This document shows, in pieces, positions 1 through 13,494 of a stretch of DNA of 64,000 bases. Source of the stretch: Patagioenas fasciata (Eukaryota; Chordata; Aves; Columbiformes; Columbidae); contig NC_092521.1 of assembly GCF_037038585.1 (NCBI RefSeq), forward strand, positions 71,228,898 to 71,292,897, given 5' to 3'. Positions within the stretch are counted from its first letter, which is position 1. Each line of letters begins with the position of its first letter. The translations under genes were made by a program, and so were the position numbers. Below the pieces are notes generated by a model, which saw only the letters and a program-made list of their open reading frames with translations, searched no databases and had not been told where the DNA came from.

Positions 1-1040
1 TCAAATGAGAAGGGACAAGATGAGGTTGCTTATATTGACATTTCTTTCATTCTAGTCACACTGTATTGTTCTTGCAGTATAGGCCTGCAAGATAATGAAG
101 AAAAAAAGAGGGGGAGGAAGGCAAAAGTCTGATCCTTCTGACTGATTTGCCAGCTTCACCCAGAGTAAATGAATAAAGAATATTCAGTGGGAGACTCTAC
201 TCTCAGCTAAATGCCCTAAGTGGCAGAGATGGCAAACATTTCAGTAAAATTAAGGTGATATTCATCCAAAAGCCAAAGAAGATCTCAAAGGCTGTCACAG
301 ATAGGAAACATCCTTGGATATTTCTCCAGCCTTGTGCTTTCTGGAGCATCGAGCTCTAGAGATGTAAGGCTGTTTTTTTTCCATTACAGCTGGAATGGCA
401 GCCATGGGAACACAGGGAGAACAAGCACCCTCCTAACTGAAAGCTGAGAGCTCAAAAGCCCAATCCTAGACTTAATGGCTGGGAGGAGGGATCAAAAGTC
501 AGCACGTTGTTATCAACTTGGTAATAATGTTTTGGGCAGTCATTGTGGTCAAATGGTGATGAAACAGAGTAAGGATTCTCAGTCTGGTGGTCAGAGGTCC
601 TGATCTTCTGTTTGGATGACTTTGAGTGAGTGTGCAGATAGAATGAAAGGTACAAAAGCAATCAGTTTATGAACCATTTTTAAAAAACCTGTCCTCAAAA
701 CTAGATGCAGAATGAGTTGCCCATCTTCCCAGAAGGCAAGGAATCCACTTTCCTTCATGCATTTCAAACTGCAGAAGTGTTCACTTGAAAATTCAGAAAG
801 GGAAAGGAGTTCCAAAGCAAGCACTGGAGTTAAGGGATAGCTTGCAGCCTGCCAAAAAGTCCGGGTATGTGCCATACTCCTCTCTCCCTGCCAGAGAGGT
901 GCGCCTCTGAGCTGGCTGGTGTCCCATCCACATATCCCACATGCCACACTGATGTCCCCATGAGAGGAAGACACTTTTCCTTTTGAAGGCAAGACATGAC
1001 AATTATCTCTGCCAGCAGCCAAAAGCTGTGAAAGAGTAAG

Positions 1041-1248
1041 GGAAGGAAGGAAGGAAGGAAGGAAGGAAGGAAGGAAGGAAGGAAGGAAGGAAGGAAGGAA
1101 GGAAGGAAGGAAGGAAGGAAGGAAGGAAGGAAGGAAGGAAGGAAGGAAGGAAGGAAGGAAGGAAGGAAGGAAGGAAGGAAGGAAGGAAGGAAGGAAGGAA
1201 GGAAGGAAGGAAGGAAGGAAGGAAGGAAGGAAGGAAGGAAGGAAGGAA
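1041..1248. repeat. (GGAA)52 microsatellite
   Basis: 208 bp of uninterrupted GGAA, that is 52 perfect units, followed by AAGCTGG. It is a pure purine/pyrimidine strand tract. Its minus-strand translation gives a spurious Pro-Ser-Phe-Leu repeat protein. The absence of any interruption suggests a young, length-variable locus. Confidence 0.99.
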
Positions 1249-4200
1249 AAGCTGGAGATGACAGAAGGAAGGGCAGGAGCAGAGAGCCTGAGTTCACTTA
1301 GATAATGAGTGATCGGGGTTGGTAGCAGGTTGGCTGCTGGTAGGTGAGTTCCAGGCCCTGCATGACTGTAGTTCAGCTGAGCAAAGCAGGTCTTGAGTCA
1401 GATTTCTTGTTTGGGGCCTCTGAGGCAATGAGTTTACACCTGACCCAACTTTTCCTCAGTAGAAGCAGCAAAGAAGACAGGAAGCAGCCACAGCTCCCTA
1501 CAGCAATCGCAGGATTCCCAGCCACCATTTTACATTTTGCAGACATTTCAGTGTAGATTAAAATATTTTCTGAAGGGTTTGCTTAAGTGGGTTGAAAAGT
1601 AGGAAGTCTGAAGACTTTTCCAGATTCATAGGAAAAGGACTTGTAGGATTCTAGATTTCTAGGAGAAGGAGGCTCTCTAGACTAAGCTAACCTACCCAAA
1701 ATTGCTACATCTTGACACCATGAGAGTAAAAACCAAACCAAAACAAACCCCCAAACTTTGAAAAGGCTTATTTCATCCCTTTTGTAGATTCTTTACATGT
1801 AAAGGCATTACCAATGGAATAAGAATACCAATGAGAAGTGTTACTGAAATACTGTTTATGAACAAGTGATAAAAATAAGAACATTTTTCATTAAATATGA
1901 AATATTCTAAGTTAGACTCTAGGATATGCATTAGGTAGGTATAGAGCCCAAACACGAGGACTTCATCTTGTCCAGGGTTCCCTGGGCAGAAGAGCGAGAT
2001 CAGTGACCTTTCCAAGTGCACATCAATTTCTGCACAGGCAAGCCTAGGCTGTACCCAACAGGCCGGGTGTACCTGGGTGCCCTCTCATTCAGTGCACAGA
2101 AGCTAAAGCTTTACCTTGGTGATAAGCTCTGCAGTGGCATTTTTTCAAAGACAAGAGCATCAAGATTTAATTTGCTGCATCAGCACAGTGCAATTCTAAC
2201 TTATATAGAACTGGTACACAGAAAGAGAAACTTGCTTTTAGCATGATTTTAACAACCCCTTCTTCTGTCAGCATGTAAGGACCATTAAAAACCATTCTAC
2301 CCTTCTGTGAGGACACGGTTATACTCTATGCATCTTTTAAGCTTTTACTTCTCTAATCCACCTTCTCCTCAAGTTACCAGGGTCACAAAATGTATGAATT
2401 TAACTGGTGGGCTTGCAAATTGACTAGACTGAAAATGGGTAGTTACAGCATTTATGATAGACAGTATGTATGTGAAGCCATATTCCGAAAAAAGTGCGCT
2501 GTGATTACTCACATTTTTGCAATTTTACATTTTACCCAATAAATCTCCTAATAGATAAGTATGGGAATTCATTTAAGAACCTTGCCACGTTCATTATTTA
2601 CAACCGTGATTTTTTGGATGTTTGTAGTAACCAAATCCCTGTTTGCCCCTATAACTCTCCAACACTTTCTAACTTTTCTTTCTAACTTTTGAACCTTTTA
2701 ATGACAGATAAAAATACATTAAATCACTATGATCATAACCAGCTTATATATCCAGGAAGAACAGCTCCACGTAATACTACTTTTGGTATTTAAGTCTGAA
2801 AAATTTGCAAGAGGAAAAAAGTGACATGGAAAATTTAGAGAGAAAACTGTGAATGAAAACTAGAAATTCTGTGAGAGATTTTGGTTAAATGATTTGGTTT
2901 CTTCCTTTTCCAATGAGTAAAGAAAATAACTTTGGCTAAAAGCTCATAATTTTTTAGTAGTAAAGTGAAATCCATAAGGTGATAAACGTCAAGTGAAAAA
3001 AAAAGATGATGGTAGAAACAGAAGTGATGACTGGCAGAGCTACAAATTTTAAGAATAAATTTGCATATACTAGACATTAATCCTTGAAACAGGGTAGCTT
3101 ATTAGCAGTAAAATTGTTAATGTGGGCATGTTGATGGAGAAAAAACAGAAGCATGGCACTAGTAATTCTGCTCTGCATTTGGAAACAAACAGAACAGGAT
3201 ACTAATTTCATAGAAGTGTTTAACCACTCTGCAAAGCAGTTTTCAGCAAGAGAGAAACTAGGCAAAAATCATCAGGCCTGAATGTCTTGAATGCAAAAAT
3301 CCTGAAAGTTTTTGCTGGGAGATCTTTAGTCCAGGGGACTGAAATTTTAATAATACTTTGGATATCAGCAGGAGTCCAGAATGCAAACACTGTGTAGGAG
3401 TTAGGGAGGGTGAGGGGGATAACCCGGTGGACTACAGCAGGTTCCTGTTAATCCCCCACAAAATAAATGGAAAAATTAATACCCCAACTGGAGGTATTCA
3501 AGGACAGTAATATAATGAATGTGTGCTTATTTGTAGGAAATGAGTTCATTTAAACAAGCTGCAGATCACTACTTGATGAGACAAGAAGATTGGATTATAA
3601 AAGTAATGAAGCAGATATGATCTATATTAGGCATTCAGGAAGGCATTTAACTCTTTAAAATGCATTCCCTTTCATTTTAATAGACGTTGATGGTTTAGAG
3701 CATCAACAGAGCACTTGAAATGCATTAAGAACCAGTTTTCTGATGTGCCATATTCTGACAGACTAGGATATCAATGCAGCAGTGATTGCCGCTTTAGTGG
3801 CAAAGTAAACACATGACTCTAAATGTGACAGCAAAGCATTAAAATAGCAGAGTGGTATCTGTGACCACTGGTATCTCAAGCCACTGTCCTACTCACTTCC
3901 CATATGGACCCTGGGGTATTCTCTGCTACATCAGGTAAACATGTTGTTGTACTCTGCAAGTGGACTGAACCATCCTGTCACTGCTCCACATCCCATAACT
4001 GTTTTCCTAGGCTTTTCTGGAACAGTGAGGGCAGTGGTAGTTCCTTGATTTTTGGCTATCATGCAAAGCAGATGCATTATCGTATTTTTTAACTCCTAAA
4101 GGCAAGAAGTATCTCTGCCTTACGTACCTATACAGTGCCAAGCCCCATGTGCATCTGATGCCTGTTTACAAAGGTGTTTTTATGTGTGCAGATCATGTGC

Positions 4201-5971
4201 TGGCACATGTTAGAGGTTGAGTAGGTGCAAAGCGATGATTACCTGTTCTGAGCTGGACTTGTCGTGCTCTAAAGGTGCTGGTTAAGCCCTTCTTTCATAC
4301 ACACATTCTTTGCTTTCCTCAGGTTTTTGGGAGCTACTCAAATACACCCACAGAAAAATGTGGTCACCTGCTTGTCCCTGGCCAAAACATGATCTGCAGC
4401 ATAAGCAGAGTGAGTGCCACTCACACAATGGAACCTGCTTTTCAGCTTCATTAAGCCTTGCCTAAGCCCTCTAGCTTATCTCTACCAGGTGCTCCTCCAG
4501 GTGATGTCCAGATGATTTGAAATGTCCTGCCACCTGTGTGAGGTCTGGCATCAGCTCTGCTTTTCAGAAGCCTCCTTAATGAGAAGTTCATCAAATGGGC
4601 AATATATGGTGCTGTGAGTTTTCAGGACCTTATTCTAGAATTATTTGGTTTGGTCAGGCTGCGTTTGGTGGTTTTGTTTTGTTGTTGTTTTATTTTTATT
4701 TTTTTTTTTAATTTCAGCTGTGCTGTATGAACATCTGGGCAAACAGCTATGTGCTCCAATAATCACTGACATATTGTATTGAGATGCAACTGACCTATAA
4801 TTAAATACTAAACATTTTGTTTACACACAGAATGAAATCGTAGCAGTTGCAACTCCTCTAGCTGACAGGTCAGCAGTAATCAGTCCATTGTAATCTAAAG
4901 ACATACATTTTAGATGACAGGGATATTTTGTAGCCTCACACACAAACTTTAAAACCTCAGAGGTGACAGATAGAGAATACAATCATCATTGAAAAAAAAA
5001 AGGTCTCCGAAGTCTTATGGTCTACTTCAACTCCAATTACTCTCCGGGCATAACTATATTCATGAGGTTTAGCACAGCCAAGAAACTTCAGCCAAAAGTT
5101 CTTTCCAAAGCTGTGGATAATGTAATTTCTGCCAAGTATAAGTAAAGACTTTGAAAACACATGGCACAAGGCAGTTATCCTGCAAACACAGTCCTCTCAA
5201 TTGGTTGGTTGCAAAATTTGAAATGTTAACAAGGCTGCTCTTAAGGATCATGTATTTCTTAAGAAGACATTTGCCATGCTGTGCTACAAAGTTAAAACAT
5301 CCCAGAAAAGTATCTATGGTGGAAAATCCACTTAAGAATAATATAGGCTTTAGTGACAGACAGAAATTTCCTGACATTCATGCACTCACGATTGCATTCA
5401 CGTTTTATAATGGGAACAAGCAAAGGTTGCCTCTTTTCCTCCTCGCTGTAGCAAAGTGCTATTGTATATTGTAGTCATACTGAGTGAAAGCATCCTTCAG
5501 TCTGATTCAGCATCAGGCTCTCAATAAGTAATCATGATGATTAACCATATATAAGTGTTATACAAGCAACTATCTAATAGTACTACAGTCTACTCTGAAA
5601 TGCATTTACAGCTCCAGACTGCAAAGATGTCTAATACGGTTCAAAGTAAAAGTAAGAACTTCTCCATTAGTTTGTGCTGTGAGGTCAAATTTCAACTTCA
5701 ACCTGTAGCTCATAAAAGTGTAAGAAAATCTTATGATATCAGAATAAAGAAGTAGTAATTGAAACTCAAATTCTGTTTTCTGCTTATCTGCCAAGTCAAC
5801 AGAGCTAAGTAGATATAATTGCCTACCAAATGCAATCTGTCACCTATTCAAAAATTATACATCTAATTACGTTCTTGAACTCTTACCGTGAGTATGGGCT
5901 TCTTATACTCTTTTTCAAGCACTAGTGTTACATATAATTTTCCACATTGTCTCAGACTAAATGAAGTGATG

Positions 5972-6009
5972 ACTTATGGAAGTCTATTGCTCACTTATGG
6001 AAGTCTATT
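5972..6009 (+). repeat. 17-bp direct repeat, 21-bp period
   Basis: The 17-mer acttatggaagtctatt occurs at 5972-5988 and again at 5993-6009, separated by gctc. It lies just upstream of the CR1 fragment, so it is a local tandem duplication of 21 bp. Nothing suggests a function. Confidence 0.9.
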
Positions 6010-6024
6010 TTGCTACTAGATTTC

Positions 6025-6293
6025 AAATGCTGCAGTCCAGTCAACATGCTGGAACACAAGAGGTTCCACTTAAATTTGAGAAAAAACTTCTTCTCAGTGA
6101 GGGTGACAGAGCACTGGAACAGGCTGCCCAGGGAGGTTGTGGAGTCTCCTTCCCTGGAGACATTCAAAACCCGCCTGCACACCTTCCTGTGTAACCTCAC
6201 CTAGGCGTTCCTGCTCCAGAAGGGGGATTGGACTGGATGATCTTTCGAGGTCCCTTCCAATCCCTAACATTTTGTGATACTGTGATACTGTGA
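6025..6293 (+). mobile_element. CR1 LINE, 5'-truncated 3' end, plus strand
   Basis: The sequence encodes the typical C-terminus of the CR1 ORF2 reverse transcriptase: FSVRVTEHWNRLPREVV, then [19 protein letters not shown], within 6010-6204. It continues with the diagnostic 3' part (ggattggactggatgatctt, then gaggtcccttccaatccct). It ends in a short 8-bp tail repeat (tgtgatac, repeated at about 6273-6293), the usual CR1 terminus in place of poly(A). Truncation at the 5' side removes nearly all of ORF2, so the copy is dead. CR1 is the dominant LINE of birds and other sauropsids and supports the taxonomic call. Confidence 0.95.
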
Positions 6294-8250
6294 CTTCTAA
6301 ATTTGACCTTTTTTCTTCCAACTTCAATTTTTCTAGGTCTCGAATTCCCAGTGAAGATACGCCAATAAACAAACTGTAGGTAATAAGTAATTATTCCTTT
6401 ACACGAGCAATTCATATTTCATTATGTCCTTATATCAACATTGGCTTGGCTTTCCAATATATTTTCTGTCCCATTAATACCTCTAATACCTTTGAGGTAT
6501 TAAGATGGTTCCAGGGTCTTAATTAGTACAAAGACAGTAAAAAGCTTCAAATCTTTTGAAAATTAAAATCTTGATTTGGATTTCAACCTCCTTCCCCCCC
6601 TCCCAGATTCTAAACACTTTTATGTTTATCAGAATTTCAAAACTAATCTATTTTTTGAACTTTAAACATGTAAATTTTGTTTGAAAATATAGAAAAAAGT
6701 TTTAATTTTTTTTCTTTTTTTTTCTTTCCCCAGGGAGTTCACCATGACTGACCATCTTTCTAAACAGTGCTGGTTTTAGATTCCTTATCAAGAAATTCTA
6801 AACCAGTTCCAGTTACTTCAATTACCCAGCTGACTGATTTCCATAATGTCTCCCACCCCCTACCTGCCAAATATTTATCTTCTGCCCTTTAACATTTTGA
6901 GTTTTCTGATGACTTTTACATTCAAGTTCTCCTTTTCAAAGTCTCTACATTTATCTGTGACAGTGATCATAGAACTCAGAAAATTTTCTGCATGAAATAG
7001 AGAAGAGCATCAGCTTACTTATCTTCCTCACTTGCTAGCAGTAGTTTCTGTGTTAGATATCGGGCTGATATTAGAAAATGAGTATTTCAACCCAGTGAGC
7101 CTGTATGTGATTACTTTTTTCTGGATCCCAGGAAGGACACACAGACAGGGAATACAGTCATGTTAGTTAGGAAATTGCATGTTGTCAGGATTCTGTTCCG
7201 AGGAGTCTGTACTCCTGGGTCAGTAATCTGGCATCAGAAAGCATACAAGCAAATTTATAGATCATGTGCAACGAATTCCTGAAACCTATTATCAAAAACA
7301 GTAAACAGAAACAAAAACATTGGACAGTGAGTTACTAGAACCTTTAGGCTGATCAAAGAGAAAGCCAAACGCTACCTCCCTGGAGTTAAGAACATTTCTC
7401 GAGGACATTTATTCTCTTCGTCCTCTGACTTTGCAAGAAAACTGCCCCTGAATACTGTAAAAGTGGCAATGTTGTCAGGAACAATATACCTCTGTAAAGA
7501 TTATTTTAGAGTTTCCTGAAAATTGTGGTCCTTATATGAAGAAAACACACATATCTTCTGCATTGCAGCAAGTCAGCTTTCTCCACAATTGAACCCTTTT
7601 CACTGCCAAGGAGAATGTCAAGCTGCTAACAGTCTGACTGGGGGGACCACAGAGCTATTTGACTATCATCTTCCTATTTCCTCTGATCAGTTTTGGCAGC
7701 TGGGGGATGAATTACATTAATCTTTGCCGGTATCTGCTGACCCAGATGGTTTATTAAGAGAGAATAACTTCATCAGGTTGGACAAAGAGTGACTGACATA
7801 GGAGAAAATGATCCCAAGTTTAACTAAAATCTCTGTTGTGATATCCCTTACTACAAGGGAAATGACCAATTGCTCATTTCATTGAGCATTCAGAACCGCC
7901 GACATAATCCTGTTCTAATATCTGCTTGCTAAGTGGAGATACGCATTTGAAAAATCCTCCCAGCTGATGACTGAACCACTTCTTACCAAGGTCTTGCACA
8001 ACAGGAAGCACAGTGCAGCCCTCTCCACAATATCCAACCCTTCTTGAGCTGAGAGGGCTCTCTGCACTTTCTTGCTGGGGTTAAAAGACTTTTAGGCATC
8101 TTGTCTGCAGCATCCTACTTGTTCTGGTCCTTGCCCTCATGAATTCTGGTAGCACTGTATCAACCTTTTTAGCCATCCTAAGGGTACAAAATGTTACTTG
8201 GAGTGGCCCTAGAGCTCCTTGATGTGAGGAAAACAGAAGAGTATCCTATA

Positions 8251-8436
8251 TCAAGGAGAGCTGCTGGTCATTTCTGTGCCCACTGCTGCTTCAATGTAGA
8301 CGTAGAAAACAGGAGAGTCACAGGCCACAAAGCTGATGATGCTCATTCCAGCAGGAGTCCTGTACACTGATACCGAAAGTTGAGCAATCCCAGCTTGTTC
8401 TGCCAAAGACAAGAGGTGCAACACTCGCTGGACCAC
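8251..8436 (-). other. Unrecognised 61-codon minus-strand ORF with an exon-like edge
   Basis: The minus strand reads through a pyrimidine-rich stretch ending ttggcag into an open frame (EQAGIAQLSVSVYRTPAG, then MSIISFVACDSPVFYVYI) that stops 60 codons after its ATG. The amino-acid mix looks protein-like and the acceptor-like edge is decent. I recognise no family and saw no partner exon, so chance is the simplest explanation. It may be an exon of an unannotated transcript or a pseudogene remnant. Confidence 0.12.
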
Positions 8437-8609
8437 AGCTTACCTCATGTACCACAGCAAGGATTTTACTACAGCCCAACAAGAGGTGATGTCCTCACTG
8501 CCATGCACTGAAGTAATTTGTGTTCGTCTGAAGGCAGCAAGGCCCAGAATGGCTCCTTTCTGTGACCCTTGCCTCATTCATGTCGCATTTATATTTTTGC
8601 TGCCCACTG

Positions 8610-8627
8610 AAAAAAAAAAAAAAAAAA
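8610..8627 (+). repeat. Poly(A) run (18 A)
   Basis: Eighteen consecutive A residues. No upstream retroposed gene body or flanking target duplication was recognised, so this is a simple homopolymer. Confidence 0.95.
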
Positions 8628-11280
8628 TCTGGGAAATTATCAAATTCTTTTAAAACAGATTTTAGATAGCCCGCTTAAGACAAATCCACTTAACACTCAT
8701 GAAATGTACGATGTCCCCTTTCTTATCCTCTTTGTACTTAGTGCCCTCTTTCCTTATAGTCACACAAGTCATAACCCATCCCCTACTTCTTTTCATGTAG
8801 TTTAATTAATACACAACTTCTCTAAAAGTCAGTCTTTCTACCTTGCACATTCAGCTAAACATCCCCTTCCCAGCCTTCAAACTCATTACTGCATCTGGGC
8901 TACTAAGGTGATCTCTTCAGTTTTCTTCGCTCAGGTCATCTGTATATCAAAATAAGAATCTTGTCTTTGTCACTAAGGCATTATGTGGCTTATTCTTACC
9001 CGCTACTGCTGATATGGGTGTTGATGTTGCTTAATTTTTTGTTACCCAAATTAGTTTATTCCTTCTTCCCCAGTGTCCTTTTTGCAGGAGGGAGTGCTCT
9101 TTGCTGGAGTTGGCGTTTTCTCCTGTGCTTCAGTGTTCCCCTGTATCCAGACCTTGTGAGCTTATGATGTCTAAACCTGTAAGAAGCTGTGATTGTAGAA
9201 GTGGACATTAAGAAACAGGTAACAAACTGGTAATCATTCTTCAGGAGATCCGTATTCCAGTGTAGTAGGTTTTCTGTCTCATCGTTGGTTAGAGAGCTCA
9301 TCCGCTGAAAGACAGAAAGAACAATAAGCCTTGCTATTTTCTGACATTGTCAATCTCCCTTACAAATAAACGCTTTGCAGAAGATAAAGCACTCACATAA
9401 CCATCTCATTGCCTTTCCACCTTGCAAAAACGGAAGTCAAAATAACAAGTTGCAAGATTACAAAATCCACTTGCATATTCAAAAATCCACTTACAACATA
9501 CCATAAGCATAAATATGCACACAGATGCACTTCTTGAAAACAATTTACATAATGTTGCGGAGAGGTACGTGAAAATATAAATGTTTATCTAGTACATACC
9601 TTAGTGTAAAGCCCACTCTCAGATGAACTAATATCAAGTAATCACAACTTTATAAATACCCTAATTATCTTCAGAAAGATTTATTGGATATCATCAAATA
9701 ATAAACAATTTACACTCATTTGCACCACAGGAAAGAAAAAAAACCAACCAAACCTTAAAGATGGTGTAAGTTAACACTGCACGGAGAATGCAAGTTTGGA
9801 GAAGGAACTAGTACATTAAGCAGAATTGCATGGCAAGAAACTTCTTTCACCAGTAGTACTCAAGACCAGCCTTAAACTTAAACCTACTGGTTTCTAGTAA
9901 CATTGTCTACCAGTCTCTGTCTGCGAAGATTTGGTAAAAAGTATTGTGACAATGGTAAGAGTTTCTACTAAAATTTTCTTTTCATATTAGGAAATATATT
10001 TATTGTCATGTTTGGTAGTAAAAAAAAAAAATAAATAAATTGCAACTGACTGCTTCAGGTCATTTTGTTTTCAGACTTTGCAGTGTTTTAGCCTGTAAGA
10101 CGACATAGAATTTCCAAACTATATAATTTTGGATGCTAGCTGTGTTTTGTCCCACATGCTTGTAATCTGAACACATTTGAGATAATTTCTCTGGAAACAA
10201 GGATTCACTCTTGGTTTTCAGGCTATAGTGTGCTATCCGTTCTTGAGAGAGAATTCCCTAGTGAAACTGGTGAGGTTAAAATGATTTAGGGCCTTTTTGT
10301 CAAAGAAACAATTCAATTTTCCATCAAGTTTAACATCCTAATAGTTATCTTTGGGGGCCTGACTCAGTCTCACTGAAGTCCATCAGGCTCTTTCCACTGC
10401 TCACAGAGCCAATAGCATCAAATATTAATTTGGCTTTGGTCACTACTACTTGGTATTCAATATACTTTCTTTATACTCACAGCTAGCTTTATTTAGATCA
10501 TCACGGTTGACACTGTGATTATTTAGATTTTTATTTATTAACATGCACAGTTATTGTTCTCTATAATTCATGCAGCATAGTTGGGAGGTGTTCCAGACAA
10601 ACCTATGTGAAGGCTGTCTAGTTTGCCCTCAAATAGGTATCTTGGCATTTTGCAAGAAGAGGTTTCTTTCTTTCTTGACTTTTCTATGAGGTCAATAATT
10701 TTCCATAAGTTTATGTGGGGAAAAAGTTTGTTGAAACAATATCCAGGGCCTCTTTTTAACAATAATTTTCCTTTGCTATATCGTGCCAAGATTATTTAAG
10801 CCTCCCAGTGCATATTTATAGGAAGTTTGGACAAGGATGGAAGGAGGATTAATTTTTTTGAGCTCTCGTTCAGGAGTCGGAATATTTAATTGCTTTATTG
10901 AAAAGGAGAATTTTCACCCTGCTGTAGCTTTTGGATACCTGGAAGAAATATGTTTTCACAGGTTACTCCATGGTTTTTAGTACAAACATATCCAACATGC
11001 AGTCACGGCACCTGCCTTTGCAGTGATGGATACACTCCAGAGCCTTGGCCACTTGTCAGCCCCTCACCTGAGCTCGGCCTGGCTCAGCAAAGGCTTTGTG
11101 CTGCGTGTACCAGTGAGAAGATTTCAAACCACTCCTGTTAAGTAAATGTGAGGCTTTGCCAAGACAGACTCGGTTAATGTTGCCTTGAGACAGATCCAGC
11201 ACAATGCTTACTGGAGGCTACGGCATGGCCTTGACCTCACCTTTGCCTTCAAGTTTGTCCAGTTTCAATTGCTGTTGGAT

Positions 11281-11550
11281 TTAGCTCATATTTTCTTTTT
11301 CTTTGCTTGTTAATTGCCACTCTTCTTGTATTACCTCGACTATGGATTGAACAAAGGAAAATATATACAAAAGTTGACTGGTCATTTTGTCTGTTGTCTG
11401 GGTAGAGAGATCTGAACACTCATCAAGAGATACGCTTAAACCACTTCTGGTCATCGTTACAGACATCATGGTGCAGGATATGCCCAGTGATCCTGGGGGC
11501 CCCACCTGAGACACCAAAAGGGTCTCACCCTTCACAGTGCTGGTACACAT
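11281..11550 (-). other. Unrecognised 89-codon minus-strand ORF
   Basis: The open frame begins MCTSTVKGETLLVSQVGPPG and ends EEWQLTSKEKENMS. The composition is protein-like, but I recognise no domain. It is followed, 240 nt upstream on the same strand, by another ORF in a different frame (11787-12200). It could be part of an unannotated transcript downstream of FHOD3, an old pseudogene, or chance. Confidence 0.12.
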
Positions 11551-11786
11551 CTTCTGTACATTGGCATGTGTTTTCCAAATAGATCAAGATAAATAATAAG
11601 TGAAATGAAAGGCTCCTGACTCGGCTCAAGCAAGAGAGCAAGCTTGGCAGAGCAGTGGGTGCTGGGGAGGAGAACAGCCCCTTCCAGCTCTTGGGAACTG
11701 AAAAGCAATATTATTGAGAAGAATACCTCTGCAGATGGATGAGTCCTGCTCAGAAATCATTTGGGAAAAGCTGGGAAGAGAGGCCC

Positions 11787-12200
11787 TCATTGGCGTGACA
11801 CCTCACGTAGACTGTGTTCCTTTTGGGATTTCCCAGCAGAGGTCTGTCTCATCAGATAGTTGACTAATGGAGAACAGCTGTCATTCTTGATTTCCTGTGA
11901 AAAAACTCGCAAGAGGTAAAGCTTCAAAACCAGCCCTGTCCCTTTTCCGAACTGCATTCCCATCAGAAAACTTGGAGAAGTTATAATAGGAAAAAAATGT
12001 TGTTTTTTAATTTTTTTCTTTAGTTGTGTGTTCTCAAACTGTTCTGAAGGGTCTATAAACCAGGGCATGCAGCTGTGCAATGGATAATCTGCATACTTAC
12101 TCGTTCCCTGACTACAGGCCAGAGGCTTCTCTGTGACAACACATGAGCTCTGACTGGGCACCAGGTCTGAAAAATATATGGACTCATTGTCATCACACAT
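11787..12200 (-). other. Unrecognised 137-codon minus-strand ORF with internal splice-like signals
   Basis: The frame begins MCDDNESIYFSDLVPSQSS and ends REVSRQ. Within it the minus strand shows an acceptor-like catatatttttcag followed 66 nt later by a strong donor-like cgaGTAAGT, so a short exon of a non-coding or unknown transcript is as likely as a protein. I recognise no domain or family. It sits about 1.3 kb beyond the candidate FHOD3 poly(A) site, on the same strand. Confidence 0.15.
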
Positions 12201-13494
12201 CTGGAATTTAGAATTGCTAATGGATATGCTGTGATAGAAAAGAAAAGTGTCTGGCCAATAAACTTGGTTTATATATTTATTTTAAAAAGCATTACCACAT
12301 TTCTGGCTAGTAGCCTTTCATCCTGTAGACTTTACACCAGTGCATCTGGAATGCTAAGCAGCTCTTTCAGGGATGCAGACATATCCCAAAAGGCATCTTT
12401 TTTTAATTTGAAATAACTTGAAAAATTGATTAAAAAGGAGGTAGGTGGTATTTTTCCCTAAGGAGGCTTACATACCTAGCATTTTATATCAGCTCCTACC
12501 ATCTCAGAAACCATAGGTGAAAATTCTCTCAGACTCTCAGTTAACCTACTTTATCTCCCAGGATGTTGCTATAAACACACGTAGCTGTGTTTGAATAATG
12601 TATTTTGACCTAATTATCCGTGTAGCTCTAAGGAGCAACTACTTGTGAGTAGCTTGTTGCAGGACTAGCAGTGGAAATCTGAGCACTTGGGAGTTTCTAG
12701 CTGTCACTTTGACCTCCCTCCTCATCGCAGTCACAACCTGCAGGCAGAGCAGATGCAAGAGTCCCTGAGCTATGTGTCACCCTCCACAGGGCTGGGGGTG
12801 TCCCTTTGTCAAGTTGGTCTCTCTCAAATGCTGGGAAATTGCTAGAAAAGAATCAGACACCAGCAAAAAGAGAAAACTGCAAGACCACTGCCTGTCCAGG
12901 CACACTCGTAGGTGGCCACCAGAAATTACATACCATAGTGATGCATGAAACGTATTTGAGCCAAGTTAAAGGCACGTCTTGTTTACTGGCCACCTCTCCA
13001 GCTATGAAGCCCTGGCAGACATGGCGAGTGTTTCACGTCTTGATGCAGAAGCCATCTGAAATGCTCCCCAACACACAGGTAGTCTTGCGTTTTATTTCTA
13101 TTTGGTTCTATAAATCTCATACCTTTACACAATGTGCTCCGTGCACAGAGCATTTTTACGGCAACTCTGAGCCAATGCAGCAAGCAGTCACCGTGTATGT
13201 TTAGAGAGGATTTGTAGGGCTGGATTACTGAAATCCTTGAGAACGAGACACATTTTCATTTTCTTCACTCAAGATTAGGAATTAGGTTCAGACTGTGAAG
13301 CTAAGGTAAAAGATCAGCCTTTTATGATCAGACCACCCATATGGTTTAACGGCAACTGTTTTGTTGTCCCCATGGTGGCTTTGCTGGTACTTAGAGAGTA
13401 AGAAAAAAACAACCCATGAACCGTCTTCCCACCCATTTCACACCAAAGCTTCCATGATCTTTTTCATCAACAAAATCAGAACCAGCTCAGTCAG

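Larger units (their letters stand above)
1..13494. other. Intergenic sequence downstream of FHOD3
   Basis: No exon of a known gene is recognisable on either strand. The stretch contains the (GGAA)n array near 1.1 kb, a CR1 3' fragment near 6.1 kb, a poly(A) run at 8610-8627 and unremarkable AT-rich sequence. In mammals the next gene after FHOD3 is TPGS2, transcribed towards it. I looked for TPGS2-like protein sequence on the plus strand and saw none, so that gene, if syntenic here, would start or end further left. Minus-strand ORFs at 8.3, 11.4 and 12.0 kb are listed separately as unrecognised. Confidence 0.6.

Noticed and set aside
830..1297. 155-codon minus-strand ORF with Pro-Ser-Phe-Leu repeats
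   Set aside because: It is the translation of the (GGAA)n microsatellite and is open only because the repeat has no stop in that frame.
6010..6204. Possible small protein with similarity to reverse transcriptase
   Set aside because: It is the C-terminal remnant of CR1 ORF2, not a host gene.
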